Both the position numbers and the translations under genes were made by a program. From Halobacteriovorax sp. GB3 (GTDB lineage Bacteria; Bdellovibrionota; Bacteriovoracia; Bacteriovoracales; Bacteriovoracaceae), in assembly GCF_028649655.1 (NCBI RefSeq), contig NZ_JAQSLN010000003.1, forward strand, positions 1,116,001-1,180,000: a stretch of 64,000 bases of DNA. The letters are read 5' to 3'. A model generated the notes under the pieces. The model searched no databases and had not been told where the DNA came from. It saw only the letters and a program-made list of their open reading frames with translations. This document shows, in pieces, positions 34,405-43,227 of the stretch (the first letter of the stretch is position 1; the number at the start of each line of letters is the position of its first letter).

Positions 34405-37245
34405 GTGCTTAGGGTTTACCTCTTGAATAATAAATCGTTTAAGGCCAATAACTGGCTTAACATAGACTCTGACTCTAAAAAGAGTACAAGTGAGGAACTT
34501 CCGCCTCTGCCACCAATGGTAGAAGCGAAAGTCGAAGATACTCCTCTATCTTGTGAATCAGAATCAATGTTTAGTCTTGGTCAATTTCTTATTCCAGAGT
34601 GGAAGGGAGAATCTCTCTTTTCCAAAGAGGCAATGCGAGTTAAGAACCTCATGGAAAAGCTCTTTGACGATGCTCTTGAGCAAGTTGAAGACTTCAGCTC
34701 TAGAAATAGATCAACGAAAATTGCTATTTTCAATGAATTCCTTTCTTATGCTCATGAAATGGACCTAAATGACCTGGCCATTGATAACTTCAACGACTTT
34801 TGGTCTGAATATGCGAATCCATTTTCAAGCGATAAAGTAAAGATTGATAGCTTCAAAAAAGTTTTCGCTTTTAGGGCCATCACAATTTACTTATTTAAAA
34901 TCAGATTCTTTACGCTTATTGGTAACAACCAATGCCACTCAATCACTTCGAGCGACTACCTAACTCCGGACTATTGTCTGAGAAAGATTTTTAAGAAAGG
35001 AAGTTCGAGTGAAATTGATAGTGAAGCACTCCAAACAAACCAATACAGTTGGTATAGACCTGCGAGTCGCCTTAAAGAAACAATTCACGAAACAGTGATT
35101 CAAATCGAGAAGATCAGCCTCGCTGAAATTCTTAAATTATGCAGACCAGAGACTTTTAACCTTGGACACTACAACCCAAGGGATAACTTCTCCCACTCTC
35201 TTTCTACGAGATCATTTGGTCTCTTTCTCAATCAATTAATGATTGAATTCCCAGCATGGGTAGAAAATAGAAAAATAGGTGCCCTTAACAGCAATTCGCA
35301 ACAAGTAAAAGCGCTCAATACATTCTTTAGTGGCGATTATCTTCAGTCTCTATCGGGAGCTCACTGGCTCGCCCAAGAACACAACAGTCAATTCAAATGG
35401 CGAGAGCTTCTTTGCCCTGACTTTATTGGAGACAATTATCAAGAAGGTAGCTTCTTAAAAATTTGTCACGAGCTTCACTTTTTAAGCTTTCTTGTCGATC
35501 TTGCTGATAAACAAGGACACAATCCTGTTTCAATGATCTGCAACGTCTACAAGCAGAAGATTTCATCTTCTAGAAATAATGAGATTGGTCAGATTGGTTT
35601 ATTTGATTCAACAAGCAATGGTGACATCGCCTATGATCGCCTTCTCATTAACCTTGTTCACTTGCCAAAGAAAAACCCTCACCACTTTCTTTTAACGAAA
35701 GTGAATCAACTTGGTAAAAAACTGGCTTCTAATGGGTATCTCTATCTCTTTTCTAATCAAAAGCTCTTTGTTCCATCACAGAGCGAAAAGCTAGAGCAGC
35801 TTCTTCTCGAATATAAAGTCGAAGCAAATTTCAACCTTGAAGACCTTAAAGGAAGAGGTGAAATTCCAAACTTCCTCTACGTTTTAACAAAGAGAAGGCC
35901 ACACCAAAGGGCATTTTATAACTCGAGTGTGAAGTCTCAAAAAGAATCACTTCTAAGCTTTAGAATGGCCGGGGACTTATCTCTATTTGGAAAGTTTCAA
36001 TCATTTGTTGAAGAGTTCTTTCAATTCTTTGAATCGAAAAACCCACAAACGACTCCAGTCTATCAAAGTGAACCACTCGAGGATCTCACTCTTGAATTTC
36101 ATCAAGATGCCATTCTCGAAGGAAAACTCCTTAGCTCAACGACTTCCGCTCAAGGTCAAGTAACGCACCCAAATTACTTCAAAAACTTAATGAAGTCTTG
36201 TGTGCCATTTGATCAATTCTTCAATATTGAGAATTTACAAAGTGAGACGAGTCTAAAAAATAAGAATATCACTTCAGAGCTTCTAGGGATTACATTCAGA
36301 CAAGAAGAGCGCTTTCCTTTTCTTCTTATTGTCGATTACACAAATGAAGCTCAGATTAAAATTGAACTTACAACTTCTGATCTTTATAAGGCCAAGCTCG
36401 AGCAATATGGGCAGGCTTATTTCCAATATTTTGGTCTAATGCCAAAAAGAGCTGATATCAATATCAACCTCTTTAGAGAGTTCTTCAACACTCCTATTGG
36501 AAACCAGGTTGTACAACTCTCGCTCAATGGCGGGCTAACAAAAATTAAGTCAAAGCTAAGAGCTCTTTTGATCCCTAAATTCTTTATGGATAATAGCTTC
36601 TTACCAAAGCACCTTGCTCCGACACTTAATTTCTTACAGATTGATCAGCAAGAACTTCTTAACTCTCACCCAAGAGATATTGAGTCTAGCTTTTCAGATA
36701 CAAAGCAATATCTTCATTCAATTGGACAAAAGTACCCATGGCATAGCCTAAGTCTTCTTTCTAATTTTAAATACCACCTAGAGGCTTGCCTTCAAAGCTT
36801 ACAAGAGCACGATGTAAACTTCTACAATCCTCTTATTAAAGAACCTCTCTGTCGCCTAGAGACAGTTCCGGTTTACCCAAATAACAAAGAGGTTTACCTA
36901 TCAATTGAGGCAAAAGATCCAAGTGATATTCACGCGCCTCTCTATGATGTCTCCCTCTCTAAAGAGGGCGATAATGACTGTCTTGAGATCTATACATCAA
37001 TGGATAATTGCATCCTTAAGATTTTCTCTGAACCTGTTATGCTAGGTTTCATTCACTTTGTCCTCTCTGGAGCAAAGGGAACGAAAGTCTCAAGTATCAT
37101 TCAAGGTCTTAGAGTTCCTTCTATCGAAGAACTTAGTTCGATAGTTGATAACTACGATCTTATGACTAAAACAATCTCAACTGTTCATACGACAACAGAT
37201 CAATTAATCGGTCAGATTCTTTCTCAACAAATTTCGACTCATTAA
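34405..37245 (+). CDS. Large protein resembling an inactive N6-adenine DNA methylase (HsdM/S-like)
   Basis: A 946-residue cytoplasmic protein. The start may be the GTG at 34405 or a TTG at 34423 with AGGG upstream. By eye it follows type I methylase order. A helical N-terminal part is followed by a motif-I-like DNYQEGSFL near residue 343 (functional form DPACGSGGFL). Near 410, YDRLLINLVHL sits where active enzymes have FDVIxxNPPY, so NPP[FY] is lost. Then FLLTKVNQLGKKLASNGYLYLFSN and EIPNFLYVLTKR match later strands of the fold. Near 690, FFNTPIGNQVVQLSLNGG resembles an S-type specificity domain. No restriction gene is present. It may be a DNA-binding pseudo-methylase. A ChaN-like gene follows at 37284. 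Confidence 0.55.
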   Translation: MLRVYLLNNKSFKANNWLNIDSDSKKSTSEELPPLPPMVEAKVEDTPLSCESESMFSLGQFLIPEWKGESLFSKEAMRVKNLMEKLFDDALEQVEDFSSRNRSTKIAIFNEFLSYAHEMDLNDLAIDNFNDFWSEYANPFSSDKVKIDSFKKVFAFRAITIYLFKIRFFTLIGNNQCHSITSSDYLTPDYCLRKIFKKGSSSEIDSEALQTNQYSWYRPASRLKETIHETVIQIEKISLAEILKLCRPETFNLGHYNPRDNFSHSLSTRSFGLFLNQLMIEFPAWVENRKIGALNSNSQQVKALNTFFSGDYLQSLSGAHWLAQEHNSQFKWRELLCPDFIGDNYQEGSFLKICHELHFLSFLVDLADKQGHNPVSMICNVYKQKISSSRNNEIGQIGLFDSTSNGDIAYDRLLINLVHLPKKNPHHFLLTKVNQLGKKLASNGYLYLFSNQKLFVPSQSEKLEQLLLEYKVEANFNLEDLKGRGEIPNFLYVLTKRRPHQRAFYNSSVKSQKESLLSFRMAGDLSLFGKFQSFVEEFFQFFESKNPQTTPVYQSEPLEDLTLEFHQDAILEGKLLSSTTSAQGQVTHPNYFKNLMKSCVPFDQFFNIENLQSETSLKNKNITSELLGITFRQEERFPFLLIVDYTNEAQIKIELTTSDLYKAKLEQYGQAYFQYFGLMPKRADININLFREFFNTPIGNQVVQLSLNGGLTKIKSKLRALLIPKFFMDNSFLPKHLAPTLNFLQIDQQELLNSHPRDIESSFSDTKQYLHSIGQKYPWHSLSLLSNFKYHLEACLQSLQEHDVNFYNPLIKEPLCRLETVPVYPNNKEVYLSIEAKDPSDIHAPLYDVSLSKEGDNDCLEIYTSMDNCILKIFSEPVMLGFIHFVLSGAKGTKVSSIIQGLRVPSIEELSSIVDNYDLMTKTISTVHTTTDQLIGQILSQQISTH

Positions 37246-37283
37246 TCTCTTTTAAATTATCAAAAACAGATTACAATAGATAT

Positions 37284-38924
37284 ATGGGTGCCCAAAAGTC
37301 CAAGAACCTAGAGCTTGGAAAACTACAGAAAACGATCTATTCAAACCTTAAATCTAAGGCAGAATCCTTAGAGGGTACCGTTTCAAAAGAGCTTATTTCT
37401 TATCGCAAAGACCAAGAGCTCTATGAGAAAAAACCTTTTTCTCCCTGCAAGTTTGAAACTCTTCTTAAATCGATCAATCATTCGCATATCATTTATCTTG
37501 GGGATTTTCATACTTTTGACCAGTCCAGTAGAAACTTGCAAAGACTCATAAAAGTTTTAGCAAAGAATAATAGTGGCTACGTTCTTGGTGTTGAATTTAT
37601 CCATCAAAAAAATCAACAGATGATTGATAGCTTCTTGGCCGGTCAATTAACAGAATTAGAATTTCTAGAGTCGATTCAATACCGAGAATCATGGAGATTT
37701 CCTTGGACTTATTATCGACAATTCTTTGAACTTGCAAAGAAGTATAAGATTAAAATCTATGGACTTAATACTGATGGAAATCTTAAAAAGAGAGATCGCT
37801 TTGCAGCAAAGATTCTAGCAAAGATTCATAAAAAAGCCCCTGATAAAAAGATCCTTGTGCTCTTTGGAGAATATCATATTCTACCTGATAAACTTCCAAA
37901 CGATACACTTGTCGAACTTAATGGAAATGTTCACCAAACGATCATTCACCAAAATTTAGACTCTGTTTATTGGAATATTGCTAATACGAAAGGTGGTACA
38001 GATCGCCTCGTCAAATTCTCCAATAATGAGTTTGCCCTTCAAACCTCTCCTCCTTGGATTAAATACGAGAGTATGATTTATTGGTTTGAACATCTTGGTG
38101 AAGATCCAGAATTTGATATCCACGAATTTATCATGGAAACGGGTGTCTTCACTTTTAATAGCAATGCTATGGATAACTTTGTCTTTATAGCAGATCAGTT
38201 GAACTCGACATTGAAATTAGAGCTATCCTCTTCAGATATTGAGGACTTCAATCTCTATGACCATGAGAGACTAGAGTTTGTTCAAAAGAAAGTTCAGGGA
38301 CTTGATTCAAAGACTCTCCAGTCATTCTACCTCAAGTTGTTAACGAGAAACCGCTCGTTTCGAATTCCTGGAACTAAGAATTACTACTGCCCAAGCTATT
38401 CAATCAACCGACTGGCCTATCTCGCCGGTGTTCACCTCTATCTTCAGCTTCTTCACAAGCAACAGAAAAGTGAAGACGATTGCCTGATCGGAACAAGACA
38501 ATATACAAAATTTATCTTCTTCTGCTACCAATCTTTCATGGGTTATTTTTCTTCCAAGATTATTAATCCCTATAGAAAATGTGATCGCTACCAAGACTTT
38601 TTAAAGTGTCTTCGAAATAAGAAGACAAGTGCTTACGACAAGAAAATACTTCGACTCTGTCTTCGTGTTATCGACTCTAAAACAAAGACAACAGATATCT
38701 TTAATGGTGTAAACATCCTTGATACTTTCCTCGTTGCGAGAAAGATTGGCTACCTTATGGCCGATGATTTCTTCGAAGAGATCTTTCATAGAGACCACCA
38801 GAAAACGCAGATCGTTCTCGATACCCTCTTCTCATTTAAATTTTGTCCTGAAGAATTTGAGAAGCTCATTCACGTTATCTTACCTAGAACAAGCTATAGA
38901 AAAGCAAAAAAAACCCTCTTCTAA
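37284..38924 (+). CDS. ChaN/EreA-like protein of unknown function
   Basis: A 546-residue protein without a signal peptide. Residues 55-230 resemble the ChaN-like (haem-binding uptake / EreA) fold: IIYLGDFHTFDQS at about 70-82, VLGVEFIHQKNQQMI, then LFGEYHILPDKLP near 195, the paired GE/D-x-H positions of that fold. The remaining 300 residues are helical with scattered cysteines and are unrecognised. It lies 38 bases behind the methylase-like gene in the same direction, so they are probably one operon. Its TAA stop codon is the loop of a terminator hairpin. Confidence 0.65.
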   Translation: MGAQKSKNLELGKLQKTIYSNLKSKAESLEGTVSKELISYRKDQELYEKKPFSPCKFETLLKSINHSHIIYLGDFHTFDQSSRNLQRLIKVLAKNNSGYVLGVEFIHQKNQQMIDSFLAGQLTELEFLESIQYRESWRFPWTYYRQFFELAKKYKIKIYGLNTDGNLKKRDRFAAKILAKIHKKAPDKKILVLFGEYHILPDKLPNDTLVELNGNVHQTIIHQNLDSVYWNIANTKGGTDRLVKFSNNEFALQTSPPWIKYESMIYWFEHLGEDPEFDIHEFIMETGVFTFNSNAMDNFVFIADQLNSTLKLELSSSDIEDFNLYDHERLEFVQKKVQGLDSKTLQSFYLKLLTRNRSFRIPGTKNYYCPSYSINRLAYLAGVHLYLQLLHKQQKSEDDCLIGTRQYTKFIFFCYQSFMGYFSSKIINPYRKCDRYQDFLKCLRNKKTSAYDKKILRLCLRVIDSKTKTTDIFNGVNILDTFLVARKIGYLMADDFFEEIFHRDHQKTQIVLDTLFSFKFCPEEFEKLIHVILPRTSYRKAKKTLF

Positions 38925-38935
38925 GAAGAGGGTTT
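38911..38935. terminator. Terminator shared by two convergent genes
   Basis: Perfect 11-bp stem AAACCCTCTTC/GAAGAGGGTTT with a 3-base loop that is exactly the TAA stop codon of the plus-strand gene (38922-38924). On the minus strand it is followed by TTTTTTTTG, so it is an efficient terminator for the gene ending at 38944. Confidence 0.88.
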
Positions 38936-38943
38936 GAAATTTA

Positions 38944-40425
38944 TTAAATTGATTGTTTCAACTGCTCCATGAGCTCTCTTTTTGTCCCCTTCGTCACATT
39001 AACGAGGCGGACTTCTTTTTGGTCTTGCTCGACAGCATATGGTTTGTCGCTAGCAGCAGCGTGAAGCGTGATCTTCATTCGAAGTCCTACGACTTCAGAG
39101 CTCTCCATAATATTGTCGTACTGAACCTTTCCACCAACTTCAGAGATAAACTCTTCAGTTAATTGAAGTGCCAGCGGCATCTCTGATGAATTATCCTTGA
39201 GACCTTTGTGAGAATTTAGAAATTGCTCATCAAATCCACGTCCATAACATTGAATATCTGTTACGATAAGGCTTCCAAGTTTTCTTCCCTCAACGATTAC
39301 TCTCTTATCAGCACTTCCCTCTTGTGATGCTTTAATTGCATAGAGAAGTGATTGGTAGATCACCTGCTCAAGAGTTTCTTCGTCAGCTTTTACAAAGAGA
39401 TCTCCCTCACCTTGAAGTTCAATACGAACACCTTCAGCGAGAAGTTTATTAGAGAGATGGTCGACGACTTTTGAAGAAACTGTATCAAGAGAACATCTTA
39501 ACTCTTCTGAAGAGTCATCAACAGTATATTCTTGGTCAATCTCGTATTCAGCATTCGCTTGTGCTTGGATACCATCCGTCTCTTGCCAGATTCTTTCAAT
39601 TTGAGCTTCAACTTCTTCTTTTGAACCTTTAAGAAGCTCAACTTTTCCAACTTTGTCAGAAAGATTAAGTGACTTAACTTTTCTCTGAATATCTGAATTA
39701 TATTTAGAAAAAAGCTTAGAACAATAGATGAGCTCGTTTTGATTGAGGGCCGTCTTAATAATGTCTTCAACTTTAGAATCAGTTGTAAAATCTTCTGAAG
39801 AGAGTTCTCCAAGAGCTTCATCTTCAATTTCTCTATTTTTAGCTTTAAGATTTCTTCTCTCAAGAACTTCCCATAAAAGAAGAAGTGGAAGAAGAAAGGC
39901 CAGTGAAAAGAACGTTACTTTTAAGTTCGAAAGAACTTCACTTAGTTTAACTTTGAAAGAGTCGAGACTCTCAAGGACAGAAGACTTCCCTTGTTCGATT
40001 CTCTGAAAGCGAGGACCAAATTCATTAATGCTCACTCCAGCAACAAGTGCCTTAGACTCTGCTTTGAGAACTTTTGTATGAAACCAATGAACATCATTGG
40101 CAAGGCCATTAAGTTTTTTACCAACTTTATCAATATGCTCGGCCAAATTGTCTTCATAGGCAGCAATAACATCGGCCATGCACTCTTCAGTAACATTTGT
40201 AAAAGCAGCTTCTAAGTATGGGGAGTACTTATCACCTAGCATTCTTGCCGTATAAGATTGATTCACACGATTAAAACATGTTTGAACCCCGCCCTCTAAG
40301 ACGGAAGCTTTTTTAAGCTTATCTGATGTCTGATAGACACTGTACGTTGAGCCCAAAAGTCCTACCGTTAGGCCAATTATTGCAAACGGCTTTAAAACTT
40401 TCGTTTTCCCCAAAACGTCTTTCAT
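38944..40425 (-). CDS. Membrane protein with a degenerate histidine-kinase ATPase domain
   Basis: About 493 residues; the start at 40425 (MKDVLGK) has AAGGAA upstream. It has TM segments near 12-30 and 175-195, a helical periplasmic region with a few cysteines, and an acidic helical linker. The C-terminal domain is like a histidine-kinase ATPase: LEQVIYQSLLYAIKAS where the N box should have NxxxNA(I/V)K, then CYGRGFDEQFL where DxGxGI is expected, and MPLALQLTEEFISEVGGKVQ where a G2-type GLGL is expected. No convincing H-box was found. It looks like a sensor that no longer phosphorylates, or a very divergent one. No partner regulator is adjacent. Confidence 0.6.
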   Translation of the reverse strand: MKDVLGKTKVLKPFAIIGLTVGLLGSTYSVYQTSDKLKKASVLEGGVQTCFNRVNQSYTARMLGDKYSPYLEAAFTNVTEECMADVIAAYEDNLAEHIDKVGKKLNGLANDVHWFHTKVLKAESKALVAGVSINEFGPRFQRIEQGKSSVLESLDSFKVKLSEVLSNLKVTFFSLAFLLPLLLLWEVLERRNLKAKNREIEDEALGELSSEDFTTDSKVEDIIKTALNQNELIYCSKLFSKYNSDIQRKVKSLNLSDKVGKVELLKGSKEEVEAQIERIWQETDGIQAQANAEYEIDQEYTVDDSSEELRCSLDTVSSKVVDHLSNKLLAEGVRIELQGEGDLFVKADEETLEQVIYQSLLYAIKASQEGSADKRVIVEGRKLGSLIVTDIQCYGRGFDEQFLNSHKGLKDNSSEMPLALQLTEEFISEVGGKVQYDNIMESSEVVGLRMKITLHAAASDKPYAVEQDQKEVRLVNVTKGTKRELMEQLKQSI

Positions 40426-40586
40426 ATGATTTCCTTCGGCTAAATCCATATAACCTATTGATAATTCATTAGGCTCGCGTCAAAACGCAAAACACCTCTT
40501 CCAATTCTCACAATTCCCCCTTTAGCAGTCAAGAAAGGGATAAAAATGCCTTTCCAATAAGTACCTGAAAAGTCACAATAAGACTG

Positions 40587-41429
40587 ATGGAGAACCGAAA
40601 TAAAGTTTCAATTAATATCGATATAAGTACCTTATCCGTCCTGGCTTCTCTTTTGCTCCACGGATTTGTCATTGCTTATTTTTCTTATATCAATGTTCCC
40701 AACCAAAAAGCTCCATCTTCTCCAAAAAAACCAAGTATCAAAGTCATAAACAAACCCAAAATTCTTGGAAAAAAAGACTCACCCATTAAACACTTTCGCC
40801 CTATACCAAAACAGGAATCTAAAAAAGACCAGCAACTAGACTTTAGTTCGTTTCAACCCCAGAAGAAAACGATTAAAAAACTCAAGAAAGTACAAGTTGA
40901 AAAGAAAAAGCAAGGAAGTCCCGCAAAATTTAAAACAACTTATGGAAAGAAGAAAATTACTCCTGGTAACCAGCTCAGCAGCGAAGTCTATAATAAGGCC
41001 CAGCAAACATCTGAGGCAAAGAGAGTTCTCTCAAACAAATTTCTAGTCCCTCAATTTATGCCACCCGAGGGGATTAGCGAAGATGAATTTAATAGTTTTG
41101 ATAAAATCTACTACTCTTTCATCAAAAGAACCTATGAAAAATATGTCAATTCACTTGTCAGCTCCTACTTTGAACTCTTAACAGAAAACCCTGGGCTAAA
41201 ATCTGAAATTGAAGAGCAAAAGCACTACATCACTGGTCGAGCGACTTTTGATAAAAGAGGAGATCTCGTTAGTATTTATATTCCGAAGTCTCAGATGTCA
41301 GACTCACAAGGAGTTTACTCACTCTTTGAAAGAACGCTTAAGGCCATCGAGGCACTTCCCAATCCTCCAAAAAGCTTCTTTGGTAATCAGGAAACGATGA
41401 CAATCCACTTTAGTCTAAGAATTAATTGA
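40587..41429 (+). CDS. TonB-like protein
   Basis: A 280-residue protein with one TM helix (LSVLASLLLHGFVIAYF, about 16-32), a Lys/Pro-rich periplasm-spanning linker (about 40-130) and a C-terminal domain (about 180-280) with GRATFDKRGDLVSIYIPKS and ALPNPPKSF as in TonB ends. It probably transmits proton-motive force to an outer-membrane transporter, or acts as a GspC/TolA-like bridge. No ExbB/ExbD or TonB-dependent receptor lies in the window. Its stop overlaps the end of the convergent anti-sigma-like gene by 8 bases. Confidence 0.7.
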   Translation: MENRNKVSINIDISTLSVLASLLLHGFVIAYFSYINVPNQKAPSSPKKPSIKVINKPKILGKKDSPIKHFRPIPKQESKKDQQLDFSSFQPQKKTIKKLKKVQVEKKKQGSPAKFKTTYGKKKITPGNQLSSEVYNKAQQTSEAKRVLSNKFLVPQFMPPEGISEDEFNSFDKIYYSFIKRTYEKYVNSLVSSYFELLTENPGLKSEIEEQKHYITGRATFDKRGDLVSIYIPKSQMSDSQGVYSLFERTLKAIEALPNPPKSFFGNQETMTIHFSLRIN

Positions 41430-41844
41430 AGTATGTCTTATAAGCGATAATTCCCGCACCTAGAAAAATCGTAAACAAAGTCGATGGTCTAAAAAATGAA
41501 AGACCTAAATCTTTAAAAATCCCAAGGGTAAAACGATAATTTCTCTGTCTTTTGATTTTCTTCTCATGCTGAAAATGCTTATCAAGAGCAGAAGTCACTT
41601 GATCAAGCTCAAGATTCATCGAATCTTTCATATCATCTGGCAGTAAATAAAAAGGGATCGCCCTTTCCACCACGGCCATATCTTCTTGAAGACGTTTCAT
41701 TTCTTTTTGGCAAAAAGAACAAGATACGATGTGCCCTCTTAAGAAATTTCCCCTTTCAGAGTCTTCTTGTTGGAGCAAGGTCGAAAGTGATCGAGAGTGA
41801 ATACATGACTTTTTAGAATTAATTGTGCTGGATTGCATGTCCAT
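41422..41844 (-). CDS. Zinc-finger anti-sigma-factor-like membrane protein
   Basis: About 140 residues. The pattern HX3CX2C (His38, Cys42, Cys45 in GHIVSCSFCQ) is that of zinc-binding anti-sigma domains. A single TM helix lies at the C-terminus (residues about 115-138). The start at 41844 (MDMQSST) is preferred; AGGAGG lies 12 bases upstream, somewhat far, and an in-frame GTG exists earlier. Its start lies inside the end of the sigma-like gene, as usual for a sigma/anti-sigma pair. If correct, it holds the upstream protein at the membrane until a signal releases it. Confidence 0.65.
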   Translation of the reverse strand: MDMQSSTINSKKSCIHSRSLSTLLQQEDSERGNFLRGHIVSCSFCQKEMKRLQEDMAVVERAIPFYLLPDDMKDSMNLELDQVTSALDKHFQHEKKIKRQRNYRFTLGIFKDLGLSFFRPSTLFTIFLGAGIIAYKTYFN

Positions 41845-42325
41845 AGAGATTTGCGCCCTCCTTAGTCCCAAGAAAACCACTCAATTTATTCTTTGAGTCG
41901 AAATACAGGGTCGTCACTTCAAGCTTAGTTAAATTAATAATTGAAGCGACTTCTTGACTATCAAGTCCAAATTTTTGCATTAAGAAGAGAACCGCCCTCT
42001 GCTTTGCTTCCAAAGCATAAAAAGCGCCATGCTCTCCAAAATTTAGAGTTGGCTGCAATTGAATGAATCTCTTGGTGGCAAGACCATAGATAACCTTCAT
42101 TACAACTTTTTTTATTTCATAGATTTCTTTTTGAGACATCTCAAAATCTTCAACCTCAACTAAGTTGATAAGACGCGCTTTGGAGTCTCTATCAGCAAAG
42201 AGAAATGCAATGCCATCGACGATTAACTGCTGGGCCTGAAGATCATCAGGAATCAAAGCGTAAGCGAAGGGGTATAGTTCAGTTGAAAAAGATGTGATTC
42301 TTTTTTTTATATCATTAACTTTCAC
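41819..42325 (-). CDS. Sigma-factor-like protein (degenerate ECF type)
   Basis: A 168-residue protein. The C-terminal half resembles sigma region 4: ALEAKQRAVLFLMQKFGLDSQEVASIINLTKLEVTTLYFDS matches the helix-turn-helix pattern LPxxxRxVLxLxxxxGLSxxEIAxxL. The N-terminal half (ELYPFAYALIPDDLQAQQLIVDGIAFLFADRD) is a weak match to region 2, without clear -10 binding residues. The gene downstream, overlapping by 26 bases, carries a zinc anti-sigma motif. Together they look like an ECF-like pair, or a relic of one. Target promoters are unknown. Confidence 0.6.
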   Translation of the reverse strand: MKVNDIKKRITSFSTELYPFAYALIPDDLQAQQLIVDGIAFLFADRDSKARLINLVEVEDFEMSQKEIYEIKKVVMKVIYGLATKRFIQLQPTLNFGEHGAFYALEAKQRAVLFLMQKFGLDSQEVASIINLTKLEVTTLYFDSKNKLSGFLGTKEGANLYGHAIQHN

Positions 42326-42480
42326 AATAAAATTTTAGCAACCACAGTGAGAAAATCAAAGAAATTTTACCTTAAATTATCTAATAGTTGTTTACCTGAT
42401 CGTTTTTATCGAGAAAAACCCACTCTATGTTAAAGTTTCTTATCTATTAGTCCGATATTAGAGTTGAGGTAGGTTTTAAT

Positions 42481-43209
42481 ATGAAAAAAACAATGACTCT
42501 ATTCACCGTTTTAGTTCTTCTCGCTTCCCTAACCGGTTGTCTAACGAAGAAAGTCTCTAAAAGTAGTAAGTCTTCGACGACGATCACTTCACCAACCGAT
42601 AATGGAGATTCTTCTAGCGGGGGGGATTCAACAAGTGATGATACGGACCCAGGTAGTGAGCCAGGACTCGATAATGGTGATGCGACAGCGGAATATTATA
42701 GCCTTGAGCTCATTTTACACGGAACTTTTAGTCCAAATAGATACGCATCGACTTATACAAATGGAATTATGTGGTCTTCTCAAAGAGATTTAGCTTCTGT
42801 TGATAGAGAGATTTTTAGAACAGATTCTACTTTTAATGTTCGCGTTGTCGTTTTAGAGAACCCACCACAAAATCAAAATGATACTCATGGTAATAGATGT
42901 AAGTACAATGACTCTTATAGCAAACTCAGCGTTTCAGTTTGTCTACGTCACCCAGAAGGATCGTGTATTCAAACTCATACTTTTGATCAAGTGGGTGTCG
43001 ATCAAGTTTCTAAAGTTAAAGTTTTTAACAACCCTCCGATATCCAATGAGCCACTAGTGCTTGAAGTAACCAATATTTCATCTGATTACCACTGCCAAAA
43101 CAACTCGGCCTATTGCCCAGTTGTGGCCCATATCGATGAAGGTTGTATGCGCTTTAAACTGCAATTTTCAACTGACTATACAAAAGACTTACCAGGTGAG
43201 CGCTACTAG
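42481..43209 (+). CDS. Lipoprotein of unknown function
   Basis: A 242-residue lipoprotein with lipobox LTGC at the end of the signal sequence. A Ser/Thr/Asp-rich disordered linker (about 25-68) leads to a globular C-terminal domain of about 170 residues with strand-like segments (YYSLELILHGTFS, FNVRVVVLENPP) and six cysteines (CKYN, SVCLRH, SCIQT, HCQNN, YCPV, GCMRF), likely disulfide-linked outside the cytoplasm. No family was recognised. The TAG stop lies within its own terminator hairpin. GAGGTAGG precedes the ATG. Confidence 0.75.
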   Translation: MKKTMTLFTVLVLLASLTGCLTKKVSKSSKSSTTITSPTDNGDSSSGGDSTSDDTDPGSEPGLDNGDATAEYYSLELILHGTFSPNRYASTYTNGIMWSSQRDLASVDREIFRTDSTFNVRVVVLENPPQNQNDTHGNRCKYNDSYSKLSVSVCLRHPEGSCIQTHTFDQVGVDQVSKVKVFNNPPISNEPLVLEVTNISSDYHCQNNSAYCPVVAHIDEGCMRFKLQFSTDYTKDLPGERY

Positions 43210-43227
43210 AAAGTAGCGCTTTTTTTT
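43199..43227 (+). terminator. Terminator overlapping the lipoprotein stop codon
   Basis: Perfect 9-bp stem AGCGCTACT/AGTAGCGCT with a 4-base loop, followed by eight Ts. The TAG stop codon (43207-43209) lies at the stem-loop junction. The T run overlaps the stop of the convergent gene at 43226. Confidence 0.92.
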
